Below, piece by piece: positions 10,655 to 20,951 of a stretch of 61,652 nt of DNA. Position numbers and translations under genes: made by a program. The DNA comes from Knufia peltigerae. Its lineage: Eukaryota > Ascomycota > Eurotiomycetes > Chaetothyriales > Trichomeriaceae. Within the stretch, counting starts at the first letter, position 1; each line of letters opens with the position of its first letter. Under the pieces are notes generated by a model, which was not told the origin of the DNA, ran no database searches, and saw only the letters and a program-made list of their open reading frames with translations. The stretch spans positions 1-61,652 of the forward strand of contig JAPDRN010000176.1 of assembly GCA_030247855.1 (NCBI GenBank), given 5' to 3'.

Positions 10655-11355
10655 TCAACACTCATCCCCAAGGGCCCTCAGGCCGACATACTCCTTTGGC
10701 TCCTTGAATCTATTGGCGATCATCTCGACAGTTTTCCCGACACGAAACTTGCGGCCTTCTTGAAGGAGATGTTGTCGAGAGTGAAAGCGCCAAAATTGCC
10801 CTAGACCCGAGGGAATGCAAATGCGTTAGAATCCACACATACATACACACACATGAAAGCATGCATAATCGATCTAGTCTTTTCTTCATTGGGTTTTTAA
10901 GGGATTTGTATAGGGGTATCTGTCCTACAAGAACAATCCGAGCCACCAAAGCTTTCAATGGCCGTTGGTCCGCCGGGATGGTCACGTACAAATCTCGTGC
11001 AGTCGTAGACGATGTGGTCAATCACAATCCCTAAATAATGACGCACCGCGGTCTCATCGGTTAGCTTTTCTTGTCGCTTGCTTGCAGGGCCAGCCAGCCA
11101 GCGGGAAAGAGAGACTCTCGAGGATGAGCGGAGACAGAGAAAGAACTCACAAAGTCTTACGGACCGTTTCCCGTCGTGAACTTGGACGATGTTAGTCGGA
11201 ATAGTGGGAAGCTCTTGGTCAGGAATCAGTTCGGGAAGGATTGGAAAGAAGATGGCTCGTTCGTCGTCGAGGGCAAGAGTCTCAACTTGCTGAAGGATTG
11301 ACGCCTTGAAATCCTGTGAAGTGTTGCATCCTTCTCGTGCCCTGATCCAGCCCAT
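10655..11355 (-). CDS. Cytochrome b5-like heme-binding domain protein
   Basis: My model has three exons (11355-11161, 11052-10929, 10800-10655), giving 154 residues; introns are 108 and 128 nt. The hallmark is VIDHIVYDCTRFVRDHPGG, the cytochrome b5 core with its first heme-ligating His in HPGG. After the second splice it continues DCSWQFWRFHS, supplying a second His in the expected region. The N-terminal 65 residues precede the b5 fold and contain no signal peptide. The second splice restores the Trp-Gln-Phe-Trp context that the unspliced frame loses. Small b5-like proteins can donate electrons to P450s or desaturases. The gene lies immediately downstream of a P450 on the same strand. Its promoter holds a CGG-N7-CGG element like those of the cluster that follows. 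The exact N-terminus is uncertain. Confidence 0.8.
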
Positions 11356-11450
11356 CTTCTTGCTGCGACCATGGATGTCAAGAGCTCACAGACCGTGAGC
11401 GCTTTGTCAGTGAGATACTACTTGAAAGGTCTAGGACAGGATATTGAAAA

Positions 11451-11464
11451 CACGAGATCTCGTG
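11451..11464. promoter_or_regulatory. Perfect 14-base palindrome CACGAGATCTCGTG
   Basis: A self-complementary 14-mer about 95 bases upstream of the b5-like start codon. It is a plausible dimer binding site; no named factor is claimed. Confidence 0.45.
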
Positions 11465-11518
11465 GTGCAAGAAAATCCACTGTTTACATTGTAACGCAGA
11501 AAACGGTTTGAATGTCCG

Positions 11519-11531
11519 CGGGGATACGCGG
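11519..11531 (+). promoter_or_regulatory. Candidate cluster operator, copy 1: CGG-GGATACG-CGG
   Basis: A direct repeat of CGG with a seven-base spacer ending in CG, 164 bases upstream of the b5-like start codon. Zn2Cys6 regulators bind paired CGG triplets. It shares the CGG-N5-CG-CGG layout with the copies at 16194 and 23906. Confidence 0.5.
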
Positions 11532-11831
11532 CGGATGACCCGATGTGAGTCGTCCCAGAGAGACTACGAGCACTTGTCTTCGTTGGCAGGAATAATTAAC
11601 ACCCGACTTGGGCTCCGGCCAGGGTCAGCAATGAGGTCCCACTGAAAGGGACTCCACATCTTTACCTCTGACACGGCAGTGCAAGACATTGCTCCGGGTA
11701 GAAGCGACGATACTAGACGAGAGGTACAACTTTAACGTCCCGGGAAGTGATACTCCGTGAATCTATTGCTATGTACTCATTTACTGCTACTCCTCCGTAT
11801 CTAGCTAGGGCCTCCTGGTTTTTTCCCCTTC

Positions 11832-13370
11832 TCATTCGGGACGCTCAATCAGGTTGAGCTTCAGCGAATGTCCCTTTGGAAACACCAGCCAAAAATCCTT
11901 CATCTCCATACTCGCATGGTCGAAACCCTCGGGCACCACTAGCTGGTAATGTCTGACCAGTGCCGCCAATACCAAACGCATCTCCATCATCGCAACGTAC
12001 TGACCCATGCACACCCGGGACCCGAGGCCAAACGGCATGTAGTGCCTCCTCATCTCCTCGGTCTCGTTGCCCATGAGCCATCTCTCCGGAATGTATTCTT
12101 CTGGGTCGTGGTAGACCAGCTCGTTTCTGTGCATCGAATAGATCTGGGTGCCGACTATCGTGCCCGCGGGAAGATAGAAGCCGTTCAACGTGGCCCCTCC
12201 CTGAGGCACGACCCGTTCCATGTGCGACGGTGCCGCGGCGTATTTCCTCAACCCTTCCTTGATCACGGCGTTGAGGTAGGGCCACGTCTGGACGTCCTCG
12301 AGGAGGGGGGTCTCGTCCTTGGCCATATTGGCCTTTAGCTCGTCAAAGAGTTTCCGCTGGACGTGCGGCTTGCTGGCGATCTCCCACGTGATGAACGAGA
12401 GACTGTTCGACGTGGTGTCGGTCCCGGCGAAGAAGAGGTTGGCCGTCTCTCCGATGATGATGTCGTAGGGGAGCACGGTACCGTCCTCCTCGCGGTGGTC
12501 CAGGTACTTTCTGACTATCGTGGGAGGCTCGGTCGGCGGGAGCCGTTCTTGCTCCTTGACGACCTCCTGACTGTAGTCGAAGATCCTTCGTTCCCCTCCC
12601 ACCAGGAACTGCCATCGCTTGTGTGGAATTCGTTTGACCAGGTTCCACAGCCACGAGGGCATGTAGCCCCTGGGTGGGAGGACCGCGACGCAGGCATCGA
12701 GGTCGTCCGAAAACGGGTGGTCCTGACCGGTCTCCAGGAGACAAAAGTTCTTTCCGAACGTCGCGGAGCTCAAGACGTCCAGGGCGAGGTATCGATACAG
12801 CACGAGAAAGTCCAGCTGTTCCCCGAGCTTCTTCTTGCGCTCACAGAGCTTGACGAAGCTGGCGACGTTCTGGTTGACAGCCGGCAGGTACTTGACGAGG
12901 TTGTTGTGGCTCATCAACTGAGACGTGATGCGGCGGCGGTTCGCGTGGGCCTTGGGGTCGATGATGGTGAAGACGTTCTGTCGGCCACTGAGCGCCCATG
13001 TCTCGTACCAAGTGGACTTGACGAATCGCGTCCCGACCCCGTAGACGGGCTTGATCATGTCGATGTCGTTGATGGCGATCTTGTTGGGCCCTATGCGGAC
13101 AATCGGTCCGTACTGCGTGAAGCATTGGTGGATTGTGCCGCACTTTTTCAGCGCGTAGAGCTTCCGAAGGAGCCAGAGGTCGGACAGAGCGGCGAGCTTT
13201 GGACCAGGGACATGTCTCAGAGGCGACAAGTACAATTCATGAACCGCTCGCCCGAGGAATGCTACTATGACGATGGAGATCGGGACGACGAGAGTAAGGT
13301 TCACCTTCCATTTTGACTCGAAGGTAGGCTCTGTTGACAGTTGAGGATGCCAGTTTGTCAAGATCCCCAT
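11832..13370 (-). CDS. Cytochrome P450 A (intronless)
   Basis: A complete 512-residue frame without introns. It begins with a membrane anchor (about residues 23-45) and a proline hinge (HVPGPKLAALSD). It has the I-helix AGTDTTS (315-321), the K-helix ExxR as E372-GL-R375, a PERW motif and the heme-binding FGLGSRVCMG with Cys454 (447-456). All P450 landmarks are present, so it should be an active ER-bound monooxygenase needing NADPH-P450 reductase, possibly helped by the adjacent b5-like protein. Long blocks are nearly identical to P450 B at 24337, for example KEGLRKYAAAPSH and FGLGSRVCMG, so the two are paralogues. It opens a group of catabolic-type genes. The substrate is not predictable; the fold resembles fungal benzoate/pisatin-demethylase-like P450s in general layout. 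Confidence 0.92.
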   Translation of the reverse strand: MGILTNWHPQLSTEPTFESKWKVNLTLVVPISIVIVAFLGRAVHELYLSPLRHVPGPKLAALSDLWLLRKLYALKKCGTIHQCFTQYGPIVRIGPNKIAINDIDMIKPVYGVGTRFVKSTWYETWALSGRQNVFTIIDPKAHANRRRITSQLMSHNNLVKYLPAVNQNVASFVKLCERKKKLGEQLDFLVLYRYLALDVLSSATFGKNFCLLETGQDHPFSDDLDACVAVLPPRGYMPSWLWNLVKRIPHKRWQFLVGGERRIFDYSQEVVKEQERLPPTEPPTIVRKYLDHREEDGTVLPYDIIIGETANLFFAGTDTTSNSLSFITWEIASKPHVQRKLFDELKANMAKDETPLLEDVQTWPYLNAVIKEGLRKYAAAPSHMERVVPQGGATLNGFYLPAGTIVGTQIYSMHRNELVYHDPEEYIPERWLMGNETEEMRRHYMPFGLGSRVCMGQYVAMMEMRLVLAALVRHYQLVVPEGFDHASMEMKDFWLVFPKGHSLKLNLIERPE

Positions 13371-13949
13371 TACGCACCTTTGCTTTATGGTATAGTTCTA
13401 GATATCGAGATCCCGGTGCTGACTTGGCCGGGCAGAGAGTTGATGTACTCAGTGAGCCCAGTGCCAGACAGGTCAAAGACGGTGCTCCATTCTCACTGTA
13501 TAGCCAATTTTTCAAGAGAGGCAGCCTCTGGCCCCGCGTTTGGGAGCCCCATACTGGAGGGGAAAATCGTGAAAATTCCATTAACTCATTGGATAACTCC
13601 GAGGTATATTGGTTCATTCCATAAAGCGGACATGTCGCGGAGAATGGCGGGAAAGGGAGTGGGTCCGGGGGTTCAAGGGGATGAGCTGTTGGCTCATCCT
13701 GCTTTTGACACCAGGTAGAGTCCATTGTGGGGACAACTATCACATTTTGCTAGTACTCGTGAGAAGGCATTCACCAGAGTGTCACAGCAAGGTACCCTTA
13801 AGAACCGCTGAGCTAAGGGGGGTGGTTGAACCAGCTTAGATTTCTTTACGTATATATTTCCCACCAATGGTTCGGCCTGGTGTCTTCAACTGTTGTACAA
13901 CTAAATAACGAATAGAATTCATAGGTCAAGCTTTTAGTGACAATCATCT
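13371..13949. promoter_or_regulatory. Promoter region of P450 A
   Basis: Upstream of the leftward P450 A and downstream of the leftward amidohydrolase. It contains a run of three CGG triplets at 13627-13650 (listed separately). No gene is seen. Confidence 0.55.
13627..13650 (+). promoter_or_regulatory. Candidate cluster operator, variant copy: three spaced CGG triplets
   Basis: CGGACATGTCGCGG (13627-13640) is the CGGAC...CGCGG element with one extra spacer base. It is followed by a third CGG at 13648-13650, seven bases further on. It lies about 260-280 bases upstream of the P450 A start. Confidence 0.5.
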
Positions 13950-15700
13950 TCAATAGTCCTTTTGCATGGAGGCCTTCACCTCGGGAAAGTCTTCAGGTAT
14001 AAGGGCAGTATCCCGATCAGATGCAACTGCCGGAGAGATGTACTCGCTCCTTGCAGCCTTGTGCACTCTCCCGTTGATCAAGATGATGTTCAACTTGTCA
14101 TGATCCTGAAGGACGTCGATGTCTTTGAGAGGGTCCCCATCGACCAGAATGCAGTCTGCGAAATTGCCTTCCTTGATCTGGCCCATCTCGTGTGACCTCA
14201 TGAACAATTTGGCGACCCCGAAGGTCGAGGCAATGACGGCCTCGTGGGCGGTAAATCCGAGGAGTTTCTTGAAGTGCCCCAGGTCTCGAGCATACGTTCC
14301 GTGGGGTGTCCAGGCAAATCCACTAGAAAGTCGTCTTAGTAAAGTTTCGATCTCTGGGGTCCTGCTTGATTCTACTTACTAATCACCGCCCGGGAGGACG
14401 ACGATTCCACGTCGATGCATCTCCCTGAGGCCCCTGATGGCTGCCTCTAGCTCCTTCTTGTAGCCCACTTGTTCGGCCTTGCTTTGCGGGAAACCGAAAG
14501 CTTCAGCTTCGTACAGCGTGGCGATCAGCCAGTTGAGTCCTGGAGCTACAACATGTCGGTCCTTCTTCGCTTCCAGCATATTCATTCCCTCCTCATCTGG
14601 GACAAAGAAGTCAGTAATGCCATGCTTCGATGTTCATCTGTGGGACCGTCACAGACCAATGTAGCTTGCGTGATATATGACATCGATTCCATGCTTGACG
14701 CACATCCTAACAGAGTCCCGAGCTCGTGCGTGAGCGCAGAGGCGGACTCCTCGGCCATGGGCTGTTCTTACACAAGCCGCCGCCTCTTCATCTGTATAAT
14801 AGCAATCTTGCGCAGATCTAATTTCGGTAATCTATTGGTACGAGTGAGCCCACAAGCTTATCAAACATAACAAGGGGGTGGGTGGAAGAGAGAAAGTGTA
14901 CCTCCTCGCCTGACATAGAGAGCTTGACCTGGTCCGCGCCCAGATCAATATGTCGATTGACGACCTCTTCGAATTGTTCAGGACCATCGGCATAGGCTGT
15001 GATTCCGGGCACGAGTTCGCCATCTGTTCTAGCAATCTCCTTGGCATTGGCAAGATAACGCGGTCCTGGGATGTCACCGGCGTTGATCCCGTCCCGTACC
15101 ACCACATCCAGTCTATCCTTCGCAGACGCCGCCCCAAAGCACATGGTGTATCCGCTGTCCAAATAACATCGGGCGGACCTAGCGGTCAGCAGCACGTGTT
15201 CCTCCAGAGGGAGGCCTCCCAGTCGATCAAGGTTGCTCCCGTTCCAACTGAAATGGGTATGAGCGTCTCCAAGACCTGGCATCAATGTTCGTCCTCTGCC
15301 CTGGAATACCCTGATTTTGGGATTCCTGAGCAAGGAAGCCTTATTCGGCACGTCGCCCACAGACACTATTCGTTGTCCTGAATGTTGGTCAGCACCAAGT
15401 ACGGGAACAAAAACTAGACCTGCCATGCTTGCCTTTGATGTATACATCTCCTCGGTACGGAAGCTTGCCAGTAGCGTCCAGAATGCTCACATCCAGAAAG
15501 AGAATTTGAGAGTCAGGATGCGTCCCTTGGATGTCGTAGCTCTTTGGTTGTAATTCAGGGGGGAACTTGATGTTTTCAACATAGGCGACGTTCCGCGGCG
15601 GGCCTTCATAGGCATACGACTCTGCTGAAGCAGCTGGAGAAATCCAAGAAACCTCTGGTTCCATGATTTTGCCTGGAGACATGTCTGAGGGACTCGACAT
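13950..15700 (-). CDS. Metal-dependent amidohydrolase, ochratoxinase/imidazolonepropionase-like
   Basis: My five-exon model (15700-15433, 15377-14902, 14831-14657, 14596-14380, 14322-13950) gives 502 residues with all phases matching. The first intron is GC-AG. Metal-site residues of the amidohydrolase barrel are visible in order: H129 and H131 in GDAHTH, K241 in DQVKLSMSG (the lysine normally carboxylated), H282 in CAHAR, H302 in YHAS and D378 in PGGD. The K-to-H (41) and H-to-H (20) spacings equal those I recall for Aspergillus niger ochratoxinase. The C-terminus has the usual composite beta-sandwich. Such enzymes cleave amide, peptide-like or cyclic C-N bonds; the substrate here is unknown. 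No signal peptide is evident, so it is probably cytosolic. It is divergently paired with the hydrolase fusion gene. Confidence 0.82.
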
Positions 15701-16193
15701 TCACGACAATGGCTCAGCAAGCAAAGTGCACCCGGATCTGAGGTTTGGGCTTCACCAGAGGTTCTAGATTATAAAGTAACTTTGCCGCCGTAGGTATGTC
15801 TCGTCAGCATCATGCCAATGGTCGCAAGTGTTGAGAACACGCCTGCAGAACCCACGAGGCGGAAGTGTCTAAATTAAGCAACGGCGTACAGGGTTTGTCA
15901 GGAACATGGTGAGGTCACTATCGAGTCATCACGCTTCATGCCATACATTGATCAACTTCAGTTTTTGTCCGGAGAACCGAGGACGTGGAACTGGGGACGA
16001 GGCATGGTGGTGGGTGCTATAGCCCAATGCCCACCCAATAGAGGGTTGCCCGGGACTTCTCGGGCTCCTTTTGTTCTCCGCGCGGGGGCCCAACATGCGG
16101 AGCTGAAATTCTTTCGCCGGTTCTAGATTCAAAGGAGGTTCCATTACCTGGCTGAAGTGTAGCACCTGTCGTCTGCACGGCTGCGGTGAAAAG

Positions 16194-16206
16194 CGGACAA
16201 ACGCGG
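16194..16206 (+). promoter_or_regulatory. Candidate cluster operator, copy 2: CGG-ACAAACG-CGG
   Basis: A direct CGG repeat with a seven-base spacer, of the form CGGAC-NNN-CGCGG. It sits between the divergent amidohydrolase and fusion-hydrolase genes and differs from the copy at 23906 only in the three central bases. Confidence 0.55.
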
Positions 16207-16211
16207 CGATT

Positions 16212-16218
16212 TATAAAA
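16212..16218 (+). promoter_or_regulatory. TATA box (TATAAAA), fusion-hydrolase side
   Basis: TATAAAA follows the CGG element after five bases and points toward the fusion gene. The start codon is 320 bases further on, which would imply a fairly long 5' leader. Confidence 0.4.
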
Positions 16219-16537
16219 ATGTCACGCCTCCCTCCACAATCGATAGCCTCGTGATCGGGTTCTACTTGGTTTTTTCTCCTTTCAGGAGAGGGCTGCTCTT
16301 GCGTGTGCTGAAGCTGTGGAGTGAATGACTGCCGCGCGGTGGGTACTCGTAGCATGTATGTCCACAACCGAGCAAGCTACAGGCGACGGTCCTGGTCATT
16401 CAAGCTGGCTCCCAACATCACGCAAATCCCTCTTTACGAAGGAAAGTCGTCTCTGATCTCATACAGAAATTGTCACGCGGATCTAACAGCGAGCCTCTTC
16501 AGCACTCTCCAGGGACGAGACGGAACAAGGCAAAAAA

Positions 16538-18395
16538 ATGGTAGCGATGCTCTCGAACGGTTCGATGAACGGCGTGTCCAACGGACTGCATCGAGATGTG
16601 TACAAATATGCATCGTTCAAGATGCGCGGCGACAATACAGCACGCATAGGGTCGCTCGATATCGAGAACTCGCGCATAACACCTCTCACGTATCCATCAG
16701 GTACGCCCATCCAAAACTTGTACGAGGTGATCGAAGCGGGAAGGAATGCCGTCGTCAAGTCGAGCGACACATTCGCATTGGACCAAGTGGAAATTCTCCC
16801 TCCGATTTCTGGAAGAGATATTTTGGCTGTTGGGAAGAACTATGCCGTGAGTCTAGATCATTCATTCTACTTTCCTACGGGAGGCATTCGCTGAGAGAAT
16901 CGAGCAGGAGCACGCGAAGGAGTTCAACGCATCTGGATACGATAGCTCCGACAAAGTCGACCAGCCGAGTCATCCTGTCATTTTCACCAAACGAGCAACG
17001 TCTATCATTCCACACGGGGCCGACATCTTCCCCCATCCAAAATTCACCCAGACTCTAGATTACGAGGGCGAGATTGGTGTCATTGTGGGCAAGACGGCGT
17101 ATCAAGTGTCCCAGGACGAGGCGGCTCAGTATGTCTGGGGCTACACGATCGTCAATGACGTGACCGCACGAGAGAAGCAAAGGGATCACAAGCAGTTTTT
17201 CCTGGGAAAGTCTGCTGACACTTTCTGTCCCATGGGGCCTGTCGCCGTCGCCAAAGAGGATCTACCGGAAACTCTAGAAGTTGCCACTTTTGTCAACGGT
17301 GAACGGCGACAGTGCGCAACGACAAAGGACCTTATTTTTAGCGTGCCTTATCTCATCTCGGTCATATCGCAGGGGCAGACACTCCTGCCTGGCGATGTGA
17401 TCGCCACTGGAACTCCTGCCGGGGTAGGATTTGGGTTTCATCCTCCCAAGTGGCTCTACGCGGGCGACGAAGTCGAAGTGGCGGTTACAGGACTGGGGAC
17501 GCTGCGGAATCGAGTCGCGCAACCTTTAGCAAACGTGCAACCTGCGTCGGCGCCGACTCGAGTGCCAACACTGAACACCAGAGTGGCGGGACATCGTGGA
17601 CTTTTGGCCCTCGAGGATAGGCGCCTTTTCTACAAGACCGCGGGCACTCCGTCTGGAAAGCCGACACTGTGCATCCACGGCCTCGGAGGCACGCACGAAT
17701 ATTTCAACGGGCTCGTCGAAAAGTTGGGACCTCAAAGGTCTCTGCATTTGTTCGATCTCGAGGGCCACGGCCTCTCGCCCGTCAAGGCGTCTCGGACCCT
17801 CTCCATCGCTTCCTTCGCAGCGGACGCCAAAGCCATCGCCGAACGAGCGGGTGTCCGGTCCAGCTTGACAGTCATCGCCCACTCGATGGGGTGCCTGGCC
17901 GCAATGACACTCGCGACCCAGCATCCTGACTTGGTGGACGAGCTGGTGCTGATGGGCCCGCCGCCGTCGCCTTTGCCGGCAGGGGGGGCCACGGCATCGT
18001 ACCAGCGCGCGGCAGCCGCCAGGGACCAGGGCATGTCCGCGGTGGCGGAGACCGTCGCCCGTGGCGGCACGTCGGCCGACACGCAGCGGAACAACCCACT
18101 CGCCTTCATCGCCGCGAAACTGTCCCTGCTCGGACAGGACCCCGAGGGCTACGCTAAAGCATGCCACGCGCTGGCCGACTCATCGGCCGACACGATCGAC
18201 TTGTCCAGGATCCGGAGCAGGACGTTGTTGCTGACGGGTCCGGAAGATAAAGTCTCTCCTCCGGCCCTGTGTCAAAAATACCAGGCTCAGATTGCGTCGC
18301 CTTGTGAGCTTGTCATCGTCGACAACGTGGCCCACTGGCACCTATTTGAGAATCATACCCAGACGATCGCTGCCGTGGATAGATTTCTAGCATGA
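16538..18395 (+). CDS. Bifunctional fumarylacetoacetate hydrolase-family / alpha-beta hydrolase fusion
   Basis: Two exons (16538-16846 and 16908-18395, intron 61 nt) encode 598 residues. Residues about 60-315 are a FAH-family domain: VGKNYA (98-103), metal ligands E156 and E158 in DYEGEIG and D187 in NDVTARE, and the GDVIATGTPAGVG loop. Such domains hydrolyse or decarboxylate acylpyruvate-type ring-fission products. After a Pro/Ala linker, residues about 335-598 form an alpha/beta hydrolase of the 3-oxoadipate enol-lactonase type: oxyanion HGLGG, nucleophile elbow AHSMG with Ser429, acid D550 and His579. Both active sites look complete. The first Gly of the usual GxSxG is Ala. One chain could therefore perform two successive hydrolytic steps. 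The start codon has a good AAAAATGG context. The gene is divergent to the amidohydrolase, and the region between them has a shared candidate operator. Confidence 0.88.
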
Positions 18396-18652
18396 CCAGA
18401 GCGTTCATGGAACATGAATTACATATATAGCTTTGTACGGGGTTCACTACGTAGAAATTCTATGAAATCATACAGGCTGACATTTTTTCGTCGAAACACA
18501 AAGCAATAATCATCACCTGCTCCTCTGAAAAAGCGCAGCTGACTCTTGCGACTATGCCGTATCAAAGCTGGGTCCGCTAGCCCCCGCCCGAATCTTGGAA
18601 ATTCATGGCTTGCTTAGTGGATGTTTTAGATATTGAGTTCTTCTCCGCAATT

Positions 18653-20951
18653 TCACGCCCATGAATTGTGAATCGCTAAGTTTGGATCCAGAATCGGCGG
18701 GTTCCAGCACCTGTCCCAGCTGAATGCTGAGGGAGCGAGCCACTGCTCAGGAGGTAGATGGGCCATGATGGCGTTGAGCTCCGGGTGTATCGTCCAGCCG
18801 TTGAGATCGACCGTGGCTGTGTGCGCCGCCGTCGCGTGGGCCGGGCTGACCGGAGGGAGAGACTGTGGGTGGTGGTTCGGATGATGATGATGGTCTGGCA
18901 TGGAGAACGGGATGCCGCTGTCGATGGAAGACGGTGGTAGTGGTGGTGGGTCGCCTTGGGCCTGGCTCTGGATTTGACTCGGGTTCAAACGGACGAGTAC
19001 CTCCTGTCCGCAATGGCCCGAGACCTTGCGCAGGAGGCCGCGCAGAATGGGTGACGCTTTTGCACACACCTCGCTCCTCTCGGACATGGAGTCGAGCCGG
19101 TCGGCACAAGCCTGGACAGCGACCAGGATACGAGCGTGTTCCTCGTCGTCGACGATGGGGAGGAGCTGAGGTTCGAGCAGGATCGCAAGGAGAGTCGACG
19201 CGCCCAAAAAGGCATTGAAACTGCCCAGCCGGTAAACGTACCAGTGATATTCGCGAAACCCGGCCGTCTCGTACAATTGCTGGTGGCTCTCCAGGAGGGC
19301 CATGGCGACGTCCTTGCACTGAATTCTAGCCTTGGTCAATAGGCTCAAGTCCAGCGCGTCGGCGGCGGCGGCTCCTTCATCGTCTCCGCAGAACAAACTC
19401 TTGAGATAAGGTCGGTACAAGATCAGGTACAGTTGGTTCGTGTAGTTTTTGAGGATGTGCATGTTGGCCTGGTGGTGGAGCGGGAGATTGGAGAGGTTGG
19501 AAAATCGCCTCGTGTGTTCGTCCTGTTCCTGCTTGATCCTGGCCTCCAGCAACCGTAGCGTACGGCTTTTCAATGGGAGAAAGCTCAAAGTCGCGCGGCA
19601 GACGTCCGTCGCGACTTTGTAGAGCCGGAACTTGTACAGAATATACGTCATCTGTGTTGGTGGCCGCCTTGAAAAGGGAAGATCGATGTCCTGGGGACTG
19701 AGCACTCCATTTTCGGTGATATCTTCGTCGTTCACGTCGGCCGGGAGATCGACTTCGGCGGAGACGGGATTCGGGAGAAGATTTCCCATGCACGTCGCTT
19801 GGTTCTGATACAGCATCTTGAGCCCGGCCCAGCAACGTCGCCGCTCTTCGGCTTCGACTGGGCCAACACCGAGCAGCCTCGGGTCGATGTGACAACCGAT
19901 GGCGGTTGCAATGTGCAGAGTCAAACCGAGCAAGGGCCACGTCGGGCCATCGGTGTGTGACATTGCGTATATCAATAAAACCAATGCCTTGATGGTGTAG
20001 AGATTGTGTTGGAGCATGAACTGATCCGTCGAGAGGCATTTGGTGGCCGCTTGCTGGTATTTGGCCGTGATACTGCGAATCCTGGCCACGCCTGAGCTTT
20101 CGCGGCTGAGCTCCTCTAGGAGCGGATCGTCAATCTCTAGAGTTAGAATGGCAATGGCCAGGATGACAAAGAGGAGAGCCACGAATGCCACTGGCGCCTC
20201 CCGGGGGGATTTGCAGAACTCGGCATAATCCTTGTGCAGGGTGGGCTCGTGTAGAATATGGAACAACTAGGGTCCGTACGTCAGTAAATTCATTTAAATA
20301 TCCTCTTGATAGGATGCGGTAGAACGAGAAGGGAGAGCAACGCACCGGTGAAAAAACATTGAGGTATCGATGCAACAATTCGTCACAGTGCCGCTTGGAA
20401 GGAAGAAGCTCTACCAGGGCCTGCCTGGAGAATGACGATTCGCCGAAGAATGGAGACTCTATCGATATCGCGGACGGTCGTGGGCTCTCAACGTGCATGA
20501 AAGCTGCGACATCTTCTGAGTTCAATGCCTCGGTGTGAGGAATGAATCGAATGTAACCGCCCGGTGACCTGAGGAGGAAGCCTGTTATGGAGACGTTGGT
20601 GGTTGTCGGGAAAGTCTCGTCCGCAGCATGAGAGCCGACCACATTAGGCGAGGCGGAAGCATTGCTGGACAGTTCGATAGGTGTTGGGAGCCTCGTTTGT
20701 CTGTGACAAGATGCGTCCCCATTGATGTGTTGTCTGAGAAGCGATTCCAGACTTGCGATTCTCTCAACCAGGTCATCGTACGCTGCAACGCCCTCTCGCG
20801 GACCGCTCGAGGAGCGTAGGAAGTGACAGCTTGCCTGGAAGCCTCTTCTTACGCAAGAGTCACACGGCGCTCGACCTCCTGTGCATCGGATCTTGCGATT
20901 GCGACAATTTTCACAACTTATAGGTTGTCGTTTGACCACATGCGGCCCCAT
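18653..20951 (-). CDS. Zn2Cys6 transcription factor with fungal-specific regulatory domain (cluster regulator candidate)
   Basis: Two exons (20951-20346 and 20266-18653, intron 79 nt) give 739 residues. The DNA-binding cluster is C13, C16, C23, C30, C33, C42, with the basic CRNRKIRC core. A short Leu-rich segment near residues 65-80 may be the dimerising coiled coil. The middle region, from LFHILHEPTLH (about 203) on, is the fungal-specific transcription factor domain. The C-terminus is Pro/His/Ser-rich. An in-frame Met 27 codons upstream is an alternative start, but the chosen one directly precedes the zinc cluster. Its place in the middle of the catabolic block makes it the natural candidate for a pathway-specific activator acting at the CGG repeats found in the block's promoters. 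That link is inference. Confidence 0.88.

Larger units (their letters stand above)
11356..11831. promoter_or_regulatory. Upstream region of the b5-like gene
   Basis: Lies between the start of the b5-like gene and the 3' end of P450 A. It contains a perfect 14-base palindrome (11451-11464) and a CGG-N7-CGG element (11519-11531), listed separately. No gene is seen. Confidence 0.6.
15701..16537. promoter_or_regulatory. Divergent promoter, amidohydrolase / FAH-alpha/beta hydrolase fusion
   Basis: An 837-base region shared by two catabolic-type genes transcribed away from each other. It holds a CGG-N7-CGG element (16194-16206) with a TATA box just downstream of it (16212-16218). No gene is seen. 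Confidence 0.6.

Noticed and set aside
12363..13316. Long antisense frame (317 codons) across P450 A
   Set aside because: It mirrors the coding bias of the P450 on the other strand; the P450 has all its motifs and the antisense product has none.
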